Shown in pieces: positions 33,168-43,890 of a DNA stretch of 64,000 nt (position 1 is the first letter of the stretch; every line of letters starts with the position of its first letter). Both the position numbers and the translations under genes were made by a program. This DNA is from Pogonophryne albipinna (taxonomy: Eukaryota > Chordata > Actinopteri > Perciformes > Artedidraconidae). The stretch covers positions 9,241,210-9,305,209 of the forward strand of contig CM053256.1 of assembly GCA_028583405.1 (NCBI GenBank). The letters run 5' to 3'. The notes beneath the pieces were generated by a model. That model searched no databases. It was given only the letters and a program-made list of their open reading frames with translations, and was not told the origin of the DNA.

Positions 33168-35290
33168 GGTTGACACACCCACTTTTCAAGCACCCACACC
33201 CTGGTTTTTTCTTTTTCTTTATTTGTTCTCTCCGGAAAAGCTTACACAATGTCAGAGGGTGTATTCATAAAGCTTCCTGGTACAAAGAGTTTTACCTTGT
33301 GAGAAACCTATAAGAAAACTCTCAAAAGGATGATGTTTTAATAATAAAAGTTGCCCTTGCAGTTAAGCTGAGACCCTGCAGGTAAAAGTTATTTATAGAG
33401 TACCAGCCTTTGAGAGAGCTTCTAAGGTGAAAACTAGATTCATTTTAAAAGACTAACAATGATCTTATTAAGAGGAGAAAAGGGCAATTACACAAAGAGG
33501 TAGGATACATATTCTCCAAACTCTATGTAACAATGAGTAATGAAATAGATGAAATACCAAAATAACCAGCATGGTTTATAATCCTAAACAAACCAGCAAC
33601 TATCAGCATTAGAATAGGCCACTGTGTTTCAACAACCTTGGAGGCTACATACTAACTATGGCTCACAATTTATTTAACAGAGGAGTTAATTACCTTAGAT
33701 AATATTCATAATTACACCAAGTCTGAATAGGGACACAAATGCTATTACCTCAGTGTACTCTTTTGAAACACTTTCAAAAATGTATTTTAATCACTTTTCT
33801 ATTATTAACATGTTTACTTTATGTTTTCTGCTTGTATTCATTGATTTCATTCATTTATGTTTCAATATCTTGACTGCAGTGAACTTTCCTTTTTGTTATT
33901 GCGTTATTTTTCTGTTTGTACGTGACACACTTTATAAACGTTGTTTTTTCTTCAGGGCCAATATCGAATTGAAGTTTCAGAATAATATCCTTCGCTAGTC
34001 AAACTAGCACATTTGGCCTCGCAGGGTGCATCCCAGTACAAAGTAAATGACTACATGTAAAAACCCTGACAGGCATGCAGGTATTGATAGGTGCCTGCAT
34101 GCCTGGTATCTGTCAGGGTTTTTCACAGCAAGGCTAAAGAGTTTATAAAACGACGAACTAAGGAGTCTCTCTTTATATTCTAGTCTATTTTAGTTGATTC
34201 ATTGATTGTTCTAATTATTGTTTTTATGAAAGAAGCAAAACAGTAGTAACATAACTTAACATTCTCTGCATCATTTTGCTTATTTTATTATTATTTTTCT
34301 GACATCTGCATTACTTGCAAATTGGTCCTGCGACAAAATCTGTAATATTTGTTGTTCTGTTTCTTATTGCACTATTTTTATTTAATTAAAAAATGTGATG
34401 TCCTATATCATGTTGCATTGTTGGAGGAGCTTGGGACTTAGGTTTTCCATTGCCATATCTACACTGTAGCTACTGTGCATACTGTATGACAATAAAGCCT
34501 TTGAATCAAGTTTTTTGAAGAAGTTCTAGCACACTAAAATTCAGAGGTGAATATCGTATACTTGTACACTTCACTACATTTATTTGATAACTTTAGTTAC
34601 TTTGCAGATTCGGATTAATGATAATATATATTCTATAAAATCACTTAAATGAGAATTTAGTTACACCTGGATAAAGTACACAAGCTACCCAGCGCTAAAT
34701 ACAGTAATTAAACATAGTTCCACATTTACCAGCTGTGGTAATCATTAATACATATAATCATAACACAATATTCTGAAATACGCCCACTCGCCCTCTCAGG
34801 TCAGCTGATCACCTGCTCCTGAATGTACCCAGGCCAGAACCAAGCTAAAGCTCAAAGACCGTGCTTTCGCTGCTGCGGCTCTTAAACTGTGGAACGCTCT
34901 GCCGCTCCACATTAGACTTCTACACTGTCCGTTTTTTCAATCTTAAGTCTTAAAACCCACCTCTTCTCTTAGCGTTCTGCACTTTGTTGCTTTTTAAAAT
35001 TGTATATATTTTTACTACATGGCTGATATTTGTATTCTTGTTTATTTGGTATTCTTACTATTTATTTTTTGTTTTGTGAGCTGCAATGTGTAATTTTTTA
35101 TTTATCTGTACAGCACTTTTAGGATAGATCTCTTAATTATGAGCCAAGAGATATTTTTTAACATGTTCTATGGCTTTTCAGAGTAGGCTCTAAATAATAT
35201 TTAATAACGCATTTTAAAGAGAGGGCTGGCTGTAGGAGTTCTCACAATATCTCTTTGGTTTAATAACACACACAAACAATTATACAATGT
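33168..35290. repeat. S100-array spacer between copies 3 and 4
   Basis: Collinear with 26778-29090 and 59983-62090. It carries the hairpin (34059-34123) and the LINE scraps (34492 and 34795-34980) but lacks the L2 insertion found at 27893. No gene seen. Confidence 0.85.
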
Positions 35291-35444
35291 GACAACATTT
35301 ATTTTTGTTAGTTAACATTTGATATTAGAAATCAATGATTTATGCTCAAAGACAGCACCTTTCAGGTTATTTAAGCTAACATAAGAACCCATCAATGATT
35401 TATTTGTGTTCACTCAGAACACATGATAATGACATGTACTGTAT

Positions 35445-35820
35445 TCATGACATCATTTCCTTGAGTATCACCATTAAGCATCCGACAAGCACGATATACT
35501 CATTGAAAGAAACTTGTCCATCATTGTCCCTATCCATGCCGGCGAAGAATGCCTTCAACTTTTCTGGGTCCCCCTAAAGAGATAAAGTCCACAGAAGTTT
35601 TTATTAGATTTTAAAACATAATTTTTTTTAAAGTGGCATACACAGATCTATATTACAATCGTGCTCCATCTTTTTTACTTACGACCATATCAGGAATCTC
35701 CGTGGTGAGCATATCACGAAGTTCTGCCTTGCTCATTGAAGGGTTGTCTCCGTCTGTTCCAGCATACTTATAGAAGTTCTTCATCAATACTGCCATGGCC
35801 CCCAGCATGCTTTCTCCCAT
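35445..35820 (-). CDS. S100-type EF-hand protein, array copy 4
   Basis: Minus-strand S100 gene of 88 codons, exons 35820-35683 and 35573-35445, phase 0 intron with GTAAGT donor. It starts MGESMLGAMAVLMKNFYKYA. The pseudo-EF loop is GTDGDNPSMSKAEL. The canonical loop is DRDNDGQVSFNE: the ligands D1, D3, D5, G6 and E12 are present, with arginine at loop position 2. The tail ends EMMS. This belongs to a different protein type from copies 1-3. The first exon ends at 36708, a TATA box is at 36782-36789, and a poly(A) signal is at 35298-35303. It lacks the LTR and has the L2 fragment in intron 1. The gene looks intact. Confidence 0.9.
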
Positions 35821-36420
35821 GTTTGCTGAAACGAAAAAATACTGTTGACTGCGTAGTTCAGTGTTTATTTATTTATAAATGGATTCTTGGAGCGTGCTAG
35901 GATCAAGATTCTTACTGCCCAACCATCATTTGTCTTGTGAACATTACTGATTATTTGAAAACGGTGGGTTAAAATCTTGCTCATCTTTTCTTTAAGGGGT
36001 AATTACTAAATGTACCCTTGGTTTTGAACAACAGACATGATAAAGTCATGTTTGGGTGGGGCAACAGAAAAGCTCATTCGTGATTTGGTGTGGTCGGCAA
36101 TTCTGCATCTTTCCAAAACAATTCAAGGCAACCAAACACATCTAGTCTGATTTCCAGACTCCTTTACGTGTTGTTCCTCCTTCATTTCATCTCAGTTTCT
36201 CCTACCTTTTGCATGACTTTTCAAACAACTTTGCATTTTCAAATTGACAGAATTCCCACAATTTGATGAATGTCACTATAATATGTAAATCAGAGAATTG
36301 CTATAATCTTTCTACGCATTGACATTTAAATCCTATACATAGCACTAATAAAACATAATGCTACATTTTAGATATCAACTATTTAGACAATTCAAATGCA
36401 CAATGGTTAATGATTCATTC

Positions 36421-36674
36421 CGGCGCAGACTGAAAACTCATCTCTTTCGACTCCACTTCGAGCAATAGAACGACTAACAAAGCACTTATATACTAATAAA
36501 GGGCTGGCTTATCTAAAGCCAGTTGAGTAGCACTTGAAATGTTTTGGCTCTACGTATGAAAACCTGAGTACTTATATGATTCTGTTTTCTTCAAGTTTGT
36601 ATCTTCTTGGTCGAATGCACTTATTGTAAGTCGCTTTGGATAAAAGCATCAGCTAAATGCAATGTAATGTAATG
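36421..36674 (+). mobile_element. 5'-truncated L2-type LINE end in intron 1 of S100 copy 4
   Basis: It inserts between GATTCAT and GTCTAAATGG; copies 2 and 3 read GATTCATGTCTAAATGG without it. The left end has the RRRLKTHLF coding tail and the right end has TAAGTCGCTTTGGATAAAAG plus an ATGTAATGTAATG tail. Confidence 0.8.
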
Positions 36675-36707
36675 TCTAAATGGACTTAAAGAAAAATGTT
36701 CACTTAC

Positions 36708-36795
36708 CAAATTCAATGAAAGCCTGAGTAGGTAGAGAGGATGGAAGAGTAGGATTTGTGAAGAGATCACGGACACCTTGGTTTATATAGAGAGG
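36708..36795 (-). promoter_or_regulatory. S100 copy 4 core promoter and first exon
   Basis: A TATA box (TTTATATA on + at 36782-36789) is followed upstream by GTTGACACACCACTTTTCAA, the uninterrupted ancestral promoter flank. Confidence 0.8.
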
Positions 36796-37671
36796 TTGAC
36801 ACACCACTTTTCAAGCACCTACGCCCTGGTTTTTTCTTTTTTCTTTATTTGTTCTCTCCGGAAAAGCTTACACAATGTCAGAGGGTGTATTCATAAAGCA
36901 TCCTGGTACAAAGAGTTTTACCTTGTGACAAACCTATAAGAAAACTCTCAAAAGGATGATGTTTTATAATAAAAGTTGCCCTTGCAGTTAAGCTGAGACC
37001 CTGCAGGTAAAAGTTATTTATAGAGTACCAGCCTTTGAGAGAGCTTCTAAGGTGAAAACTAGATTCATTTTAAAAGACTAACAATGATCTTATTAAGAGG
37101 AGAAAAGGGCAATTACACAAAGAGGTAGGATACATATTCTCCAAACTCTATGTAACAATGAGTAATGAAATAGATGAAATACCAAAATAACCAGCATGGT
37201 TTATAATCCTAAACAAACCAGCAACTATCAGCATTAGAATAGGCCACTGTGTTTCAACAACCTTGGAGGCTACATACTAGCCTCTGCTCTCAGCCTAGTC
37301 TTGCCCTTTTTTGTCTTGACAAACTGGTCTTCATCAAAATGTGCCTGCGGAGTGACTTGAGGTTACTTCACACACAGAACAACTCAGTTTTGTCTGCCCA
37401 CATACATATTCCATAGTGGTTGAATACACAGTATTAGGAAACACTTTATACTTACTGGACTATGGCTCACAATTTATTTAACAGAGGAGTTAATTACCTT
37501 AGATAATATTCATAATTACACCAAGTCTGAATAGGGACACAAATGCTATTACCTCAGTGTACTCTTTTGAAACACTTTCAAAAATGTATTTTAATAACAT
37601 TTCTATTATTAACATGTTTACTTTACGTGTTCTGCTTGTATTCATTGATTTCATTCATTTATGTTTCAATA
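36796..37671. repeat. Partial S100 spacer with a 183-bp foreign segment
   Basis: Collinear with the other spacers up to ACATACTA (37279) and again from TATGGCTCAC (37461). Between them, 37280-37460 matches 41771-41949 (GCCTCTGCTCTCAGCC to CTTACTGGAC). The spacer breaks off at TTTCAATAT (37671), where a TG-rich microsatellite begins. No gene seen. Confidence 0.85.
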
Positions 37672-37811
37672 TGTGTCTATGTATGTGTGTGTCTGTGTGT
37701 GCCTGTGTATGTGTATCTATGTGTGTGCATGTGTGTGTATGTATGTATGTGTGTATGTATGTATGTGTGTCTGTTTGTATGTGTGTATGTGTCTATGTAT
37801 GTGTGTGTGTC
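37672..37811. repeat. TG/TATG-rich microsatellite at a duplication junction
   Basis: An irregular (TG)n/(TATG)n run of ~140 bp separates S100 spacer sequence on the left from the 6-kb duplicated block on the right. Valine/cysteine-rich frames across it are artefacts. Confidence 0.9.
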
Positions 37812-38576
37812 CCACACAGAAAATCCACTCTAGTATGATAATAAAACACCAAGAGGCTTAACCGACTCACCTGGAGGGCATAGGCGGTGAAGAGCTGAAC
37901 TTCAGACACTTCGCCTTTGCGTGCCGCCTTCTTCCTGAACAAGCTCAACAGCATGCCGATCCAACTCCGCGTAAAAGTGGTTCTTCAGGTTGAGGTTCGT
38001 TATCCTGTGAAACTCTGCACAAATATAAAATGACTATTTAATTCAGAGTACAATGTATATGTGGACTGAAGGCAGCAGAGATAAACAGAAACATGACATG
38101 CAAAATCTGAGTAAACATGCCAAGTTATCAGTGACAAAGGCACACAAAATTATTATATAGTTATAATATCTAAAATATTTTCACCTGTGACTCCATTGTC
38201 AAGGCAGGCCAGCGTTCCAGGATCTCTCCAACAGGTAGCTCATCATTGATGATCTCATTGCGCCGCAGGGCAAAGATAGTCTGCATTAACTTTGCAATCA
38301 AGGGATGGTTTTTATCTCTCATCTTAACACACACTAGCACCCCCTCCCCCCAAACGCAGCGCACCTACAGTGTAAGCCACCACAGTTTCGCTGTTGCGAG
38401 GCTCCACTAGCACCACAGGCTCCCCCCTCCCCCCCCAAGCGCGTTACAGTTTCTCCACTGCTTACCAGGTTGAAGAAGCCCTTTATCTGCCAGTTGCTTC
38501 AGTTTCAGCCTAAAGACAAAAAACATTGAAGGTTAGCTGGGTTGCTAAGTTTTCACAAAATGATCAGAGAAACACT

Positions 38577-40176
38577 ATTTTCGAGCATAAAATGGCGGCA
38601 GGCGGCGCGCTTTCTTCTTTTGTTACCGCATGGATGTCTGGGCATGTTTTATTAACTTAGAGGCATAGAGGATTTACGTTAATTGTATCCACTAACGTTG
38701 TGCCACAACCGTGCGTTCTGCATCAGGGGATATGCAGGAATCCTGAAGTCAAATTTAATACCTTTTAAGACCTTTTTTAAGACCCTTTCCATACATTTTA
38801 AGACCTCATTGCTACTTCGAGTTCTAACCGGTTACATTGGCGACACACTTTACCTCACATTTACTATATTGATTGTAAGATAGCACAACTAAACAGAGTG
38901 CAGACAGACTACTGAAGCCTCCTCTCCACATGAACTTCAACTCTCTGTGAAGGTCAGGTTTAATGCAGTATGCTGCTTTGTTGCTTCTGTACTCTGTGCT
39001 CTTTCATTCCAGCAAAACTCCTCAGAAATCATTAGAAACCAGTATTTGACCAATAAACAAAACTATTGACAAAACTTTGAACTATGAAATATATTAAACT
39101 TTGGTGAGCTTCAGCGGGGTAATGCCATATAGGAGCTCCCTCACAAATACCCAGGGGTTAAATTGGGCTGGGGCTGTCCGGGGCTAAGCCCGGCACATAG
39201 GACGATGCTCTGACATCATCACCCTCACACATTTGTCATATGTTTACAAAAAACGATATATATGTTAAGACTTTTCTCGTTCTTAATATAGACTATATTT
39301 AGGGTCGATATGGGTTGACCTTACTTTAAAATAGCAGATCTCTGTGACCGGATATAGTTTGGCTTAGACCCCGGCCCCACGAGGACGCATACAGTAAAAC
39401 GCTTATGCAAACGCAAAAAAGTCTTCCGTTCACACGCATTCGATTCATGTCACACGCATTCGATTCATTAACGTGTCCATTCCATAGGTCCGTTCACACT
39501 AGAGTCTAGACCGCTGGAAATGCTGTAGTACATATGCCAGGCCTGTAAGTGGCGCTGCTGCCGCCACAAAATACACCAAAAGCAGCGAAGAAGACCCCGG
39601 AGCATGGTTGCCCTTCTGTTTATTCTCCGCGGTGGACGGCGTGTTCTCCTGCTGGATATCTCTCAGGTAGTCCACCAGCAGATAACCCCCCCCACAGAGC
39701 GGAGCAAGGCAACGAAACAAAGAAGCAGCATTTTATGGCACGCTATGCATGGGGCCACCTTGAGGGGGTTTCCCGACATGTTGTTTCAGTAAATTAAAGT
39801 GTGTTTCATGTTGTCGTTGCTGTGGACCTTCTTAATACCTTGGAAAATGCCGTTTAATACTTTTTAATACTTTTTAATAGCCTTAATTTTCGCTAAATTG
39901 ATTTATCAACTTTTAATACTTTTTAAGACCCCGTGGACACCCTGTGCATATTTTGTAAAAGCAAGCTAACTTGAAACCCATTGTAAAATGAATAGTCTAG
40001 TATTTCAAGTTGGCTTGCTTTTACAAACATGCAGAATGCATGGTTGTGGTAATTGTAGTGGATGAAATGAACTTAAATCCTCTATGCCTCTAAGTTAATA
40101 AAATATGACCATACATGCATGCAGTAACAAAAGAGAAGAAAAAAAACTCCCGCCATTTGCGATTCGAATTTTCCAG
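38577..40176. mobile_element. Foldback (long inverted repeat) element, split by a later insertion
   Basis: The left arm (38577-38723) and right arm (about 40025-40176) are imperfect inverted repeats sharing TTTATTAACTTAGAGGCATA, TCTTTTGTTAC, CCACAACC and TTCTGCAT. The centre is a strong hairpin at 39952-40027 (TTTGTAAAAGCAAGC ... GCTTGCTTTTACAAA). Without the insertion at 38724-39944 the whole would be a nearly continuous ~380-bp palindrome. It is repeated in block B (about 44598-46205). Confidence 0.75.
38724..39944. mobile_element. 1.2-kb DNA element inserted in the foldback arm
   Basis: Its ends begin CAGGG on both strands. It is flanked by a 5-bp direct repeat TGCAT (38719-38723, 39945-39949). 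Subterminal AAGACC/TTTAATACTTTTTAAGACC motifs occur near both ends. No transposase frame is visible. The segment 39520-39570 also appears, inverted, at 32735-32780. The superfamily is undetermined. Confidence 0.65.
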
Positions 40177-40488
40177 AGAACTTTTGCAACACAAACGTTC
40201 CACTTTGAGATATAACTTAAAGCAATATAAAATACTGTCTTACAGGTTTAAATCATTTTTCAAGTGAGGCAGATATTAAATCTAGGCTAGCTAACAAGAG
40301 CTCAAATCAAACTAACACACCATGCGACACAAAGAGCATTAGATGCAGAAATGAATAACAAATCATTTAAAGACTGTGCAAAGGCAAGACGTAACTTACC
40401 AGAGTAGCGCGGTCAAATCCTGGCAGTGAGACTCGAGGGCACGGTGGACAAAGAATACTTCTGGAAGTTTGAGTTTGAGTGATTTCAT

Positions 40489-42322
40489 CCGAGAGGAGCT
40501 ATAATGGCGGACTCAAATGAACGAACGCATGGGTGAGAGCAGCGCCATATAGACTGAGAGTTATGTCATCTCCGTTCACTCCAATGGACCACTTTTTTAC
40601 AGCAATGGCGGATCGTGGAGCCTCTCAATCGTTCCCCGGAAGTTAGCGCCAAGGCTAGCAGAGCTATAGAGTTGCAGCATAATAGACCGTTCGTGACGGA
40701 CTTTTAAAGGTAAGAAGAAGTTTAAAGATTTATATTGCGGATATTATCAGTACATCTGATTCAAATTAACATGTGTATTAAAGGGTGTCAGTGGATTATC
40801 CCTAAATTAGTAGATTTAGGGAACGTTTACAGATAACAGATCAAGCTAGGATACCGAAGCAAGTTAGCAACACACGTTGAACTGCCTTTTAATTGTAAAT
40901 TCCGTTCTCTTAATGTCATTTCGTCCAACATTGTTGAATTAGAGAAGAGGGGCTTCTAAACGGGATTGTATGCGGGGGTGGAGGGAGTTAAATATTAGAT
41001 TATTACCTGTCTGTATAATGTTGCAGCTCAGCTGATTTTGGATTGATGGCAAAGGGAGAGGGACTTAAGTGAGAGTGAAAACACAAGGCAATTTTAATAC
41101 TACTGTTTTATATAAGTAAGCATACTAAACATGTATTCTATCACTGTATTATATAAGTAATCTTGTTAGTAACCTACTGTATGGCAGGTGGAGGGGCAGT
41201 GATGTTACAGGTGGAGGAGCAAGACTGCAAGACTACAAACTCACAAGACAGGGAAATCGAAGTTTGTTCTCCAGAGAAGAGGTTGATTTCACTTCAATTT
41301 TTTCATATTTTCTAAAGATGTGGAAATGGCACAAAAAAAAACTTGAGAGCTGTAACCAAGACAACTGTAACAACATGAGTAGAGAGCCACCAAGGTTTTT
41401 CAAGTCCCTCTCTTACTCCATTTTGCCAACCCAAACTTCCAGGTACATGACGGGACACCTTGCTTGTTTTTGTTGTTTGCGCTCCTCTGGCTGGGTGCTG
41501 GCAGGTGGAGGGCAGTGATCCCTTCCCTTCTTCCCTCAATCTTTGAGACTAATGTAAGTAGAAGACATGGCAGTGTAAATGTTCGAACATTTAAAATATT
41601 ATACCACTTAAAAATAAGAAATATTACTTTTGTTACTAAGAGTTCATACTTATTATACCTGTGTCACCTTTCACACTATCGCTGTGATCATGAGCTATGG
41701 GCTTTGTAGTGATGCAGGGGCCCTTCTCTTTTTGACAACAGGGCGATGCACGAAGATGGTGGGTATAGCCTCTGCTCTCAGCCTAGTCTTGCCCTTTTTT
41801 GTCTTGACAAACTGGTCTGCATCAAAATGTGCCTGCGGAGTGACTTGAGGTTACTTCACACACAGAACAACTCAGTTTTGTTTGCCCACATACATATTCC
41901 ATAGTGGTTGAATACACAGTATTAGGAAACACTTTATACTTACTGGACATGTTGTATATAAAATATGACCAAGAATGTGAGACAACTTTATAGAAATTCA
42001 TATCACATCTGTTACTGATGCCATTTGTCATACTTTGTTAAACTCACAAATAATACAGTTCCATAACTTCAGTTGGGAACAGAGACCACACCTTCTCTCC
42101 CCAAGGCAATTTCCCATCCAATAGGTGTGCTATATAGGTGTGTATAACCCTTTCTCCTGTCGGTTACTCCCTCTTTCAGCACAAGAACCAGAGGGGGATT
42201 CAATGGAGCCTGAATACCTGCACTGAGACCCTCACCCTGCACCCTGAGTCTCAACTCAGTGTTTTTCAAGCCTTTCCCTGTTTTTTTGTATTAAACAAAA
42301 CATGAAGCTTTCCCAATGGTGT
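40489..42322. other. Block A right half, no confident gene
   Basis: It begins with a CpG-rich stretch upstream of the SAMD3-like first exon (40490-40740). On + this contains ATGGCGGATCGTGGAGCC and ends in a donor-like AAAGGTAAGAAG near 40705-40720. Several short frames (e.g. 41630-41848) are preserved in block B, but the two blocks are too similar for that to mean selection. A TATA-like GCTATATAGGTG and poly-T at 42128-42300 resemble a promoter or LTR edge but could not be resolved. Confidence 0.45.
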
Positions 42323-42950
42323 AGAGGGATTTGTATTCCTTAATAATATTCATAAACTTAACCATGTTGTAGTTTGAGAAAGGCTAAACCATATCAAAGA
42401 ATACATTTATTAACTACATTATCTAATTTAGCTGTAGCTTTTATAAACAACAAAAAATACGTATTGTTCAGTCGTTGAACCAGGGACCCTGCGGTCGTGA
42501 GTCAACTGCTTTCCAGCTGAGCCACAGCACACACACTAAATCTCACTGAAAACACTGCAACATATTATTCCTGTATTTATTCATTTATTTGTTCATGTTT
42601 TTATTCCTACATTTATTTATGCTTGTATCCATTTATACTTATGACATGTTCCCACCTCTATATAAGTGAGGGTCTGAGCTCTCTTGATTCCATCGTGTCA
42701 CCGAGCCCGGGTACAGGAGGGGTAATATGATTCTTAGTATACATCCATGGGTATTATGAGCGTTGTGGTTCAACCGATCTGAATCGCTTCCTGAAGCAGT
42801 CACGTGGTATCGACAGGCAGCGAGGCTTCGTTTGTCATCGATGACGTCACTGGCCCAAAACGATACAAGCCTCGATACATGCTTCACAAAAAGCTTCGGG
42901 GATTACTCGACACACGCGCCGAAGCCTCGGCGCAATACGTAACATCACTA
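42323..42950 (-). mobile_element. Truncated hAT MITE (right two thirds of the 31654-32593 family)
   Basis: It starts abruptly at AGAGGGATTTGTATTCC, equivalent to about 31966, and runs to the intact right end CATCACTA followed by the same flank GCCATACC. The tRNA-like core is retained at about 42471-42537. Confidence 0.85.
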
Positions 42951-42975
42951 GCCATACCTATATAAAACATGTCTG

Positions 42976-43710
42976 TGATATTATCAGTACATCTGATTCA
43001 AATTAACATGTGTATTAAAGGATGTCAGTGGATTATCCCTAAATTAGTAGATTTAGGGAACGTTTACAGATAACAGATCAAGCTAGGATACCGAATCAAG
43101 TTAGCAACACACGTTGAACAGCCTTTTAATTGTAAATTCCGTTCTCTTAATGTCATTTCGTCCAACATTGTTGAATTAGAGAAGAGGGGCTTCTAAACGG
43201 GATTGTATGCGGGGGTGGAGGGAGTTAAATATTAGATTATTACCTGTCTGTATAATGTTGCAGCTCAGCTGATTTTGGATTGATGGCAAAGGGAGAGGGA
43301 CTTAAGTGAGAGTGAAAACACAAGGCAATTTTAATACTACTGTTTTATATAAGTAAGCATACTAAACATGTATTCTATCACTGTATTATATAAGTAATCT
43401 TGTTAGTAACCTACTGTATGGCAGGTGGAGGGGCAGTGATGTTACAGGTGGAGGAGCAAGACTGCAAGACTACAAACTCACAAGACAGGGAAATCGAAGT
43501 TTGTTCTCCAGAGAAGAGGTTGATTTCACTTCAATTTTTTCATATTTTCTAAAGATGTGGAAATGGCACAAAAAAAAACTTGAGAGCTGTAACCAAGACA
43601 ACTGTAACAACATGAGTAGAGAGCCACCAAGGTTTTTCATACTTATTATACCTGTGTCACCTTTCACACTATCGCTGTGATCATGAGCTATGGGCTTTGT
43701 AGTGGTGCAG
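42976..43710. repeat. Third, partial copy of the block segment
   Basis: It matches 40742-41400 (from TATTATCAGTACATCTG to CAAGGTTTTTCA), then jumps to the equivalent of 41648 (TACTTATTATACCTGTG), so about 245 bp are missing. 43711-43830 is unmatched C-rich sequence leading into block B. Confidence 0.85.
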
Positions 43711-43890
43711 GGGCCCCCTCCCATTAGCACAACAACAAGGTGCAATAACATTACCACTGCTGTTCCCTCCCCAAACACAAGTATCTTAATAAAAAATCTA
43801 AATCTATCAGGCTGACCCCCCGTCCCCCAACCCACACAGAAAATCCACTCTAGTATGATAATAAAACACCAAGAGGCTTAACCGACTCAC

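Larger units (their letters stand above)
37871..40488 (-). pseudogene. SAMD3-like gene fragment, copy A (decayed)
   Basis: Four exon-like segments on the minus strand join in phase at first: 40488-40400 (MKSLKLKLPEVFFVHRALES), 38509-38466 (LKLKQLADKGLLQP), 38333-38185 (containing FALRRNEIINDELPVGEI and LERWPAL) and 38012-37871 (FHRITNLNLKNHFYAELDRH). In the last exon the frame is lost: the downstream family-like segment (LFRKKAARKGEVSEVQLFTA) is in another frame. The motif pairs RRNEII-D with RWPAL, and F-RIT with L--H, recall the multicopy fish proteins labelled SAMD3-like. That identification is from memory and moderate. A foldback element and a second transposon fill the first intron. Confidence 0.5.
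37811..42975. repeat. Duplicated block A (~6-kb tandem duplication)
   Basis: It matches 43831-50250 at an offset of about 6020-6030 bp up to ~41435, with only scattered substitutions and small length changes in C-runs. It resumes after the LINE in the second copy (41436-42975 versus 48710-50255). Block A ends inside CATGTCTGTGA, and 42976 restarts with a third, partial copy of the segment that begins near 40742. Confidence 0.88.

Noticed and set aside
41630..41848. 72-codon frame conserved in block B (48911-49129)
   Set aside because: The blocks are nearly identical everywhere, so conservation carries no information; no domain or splice context is recognised.
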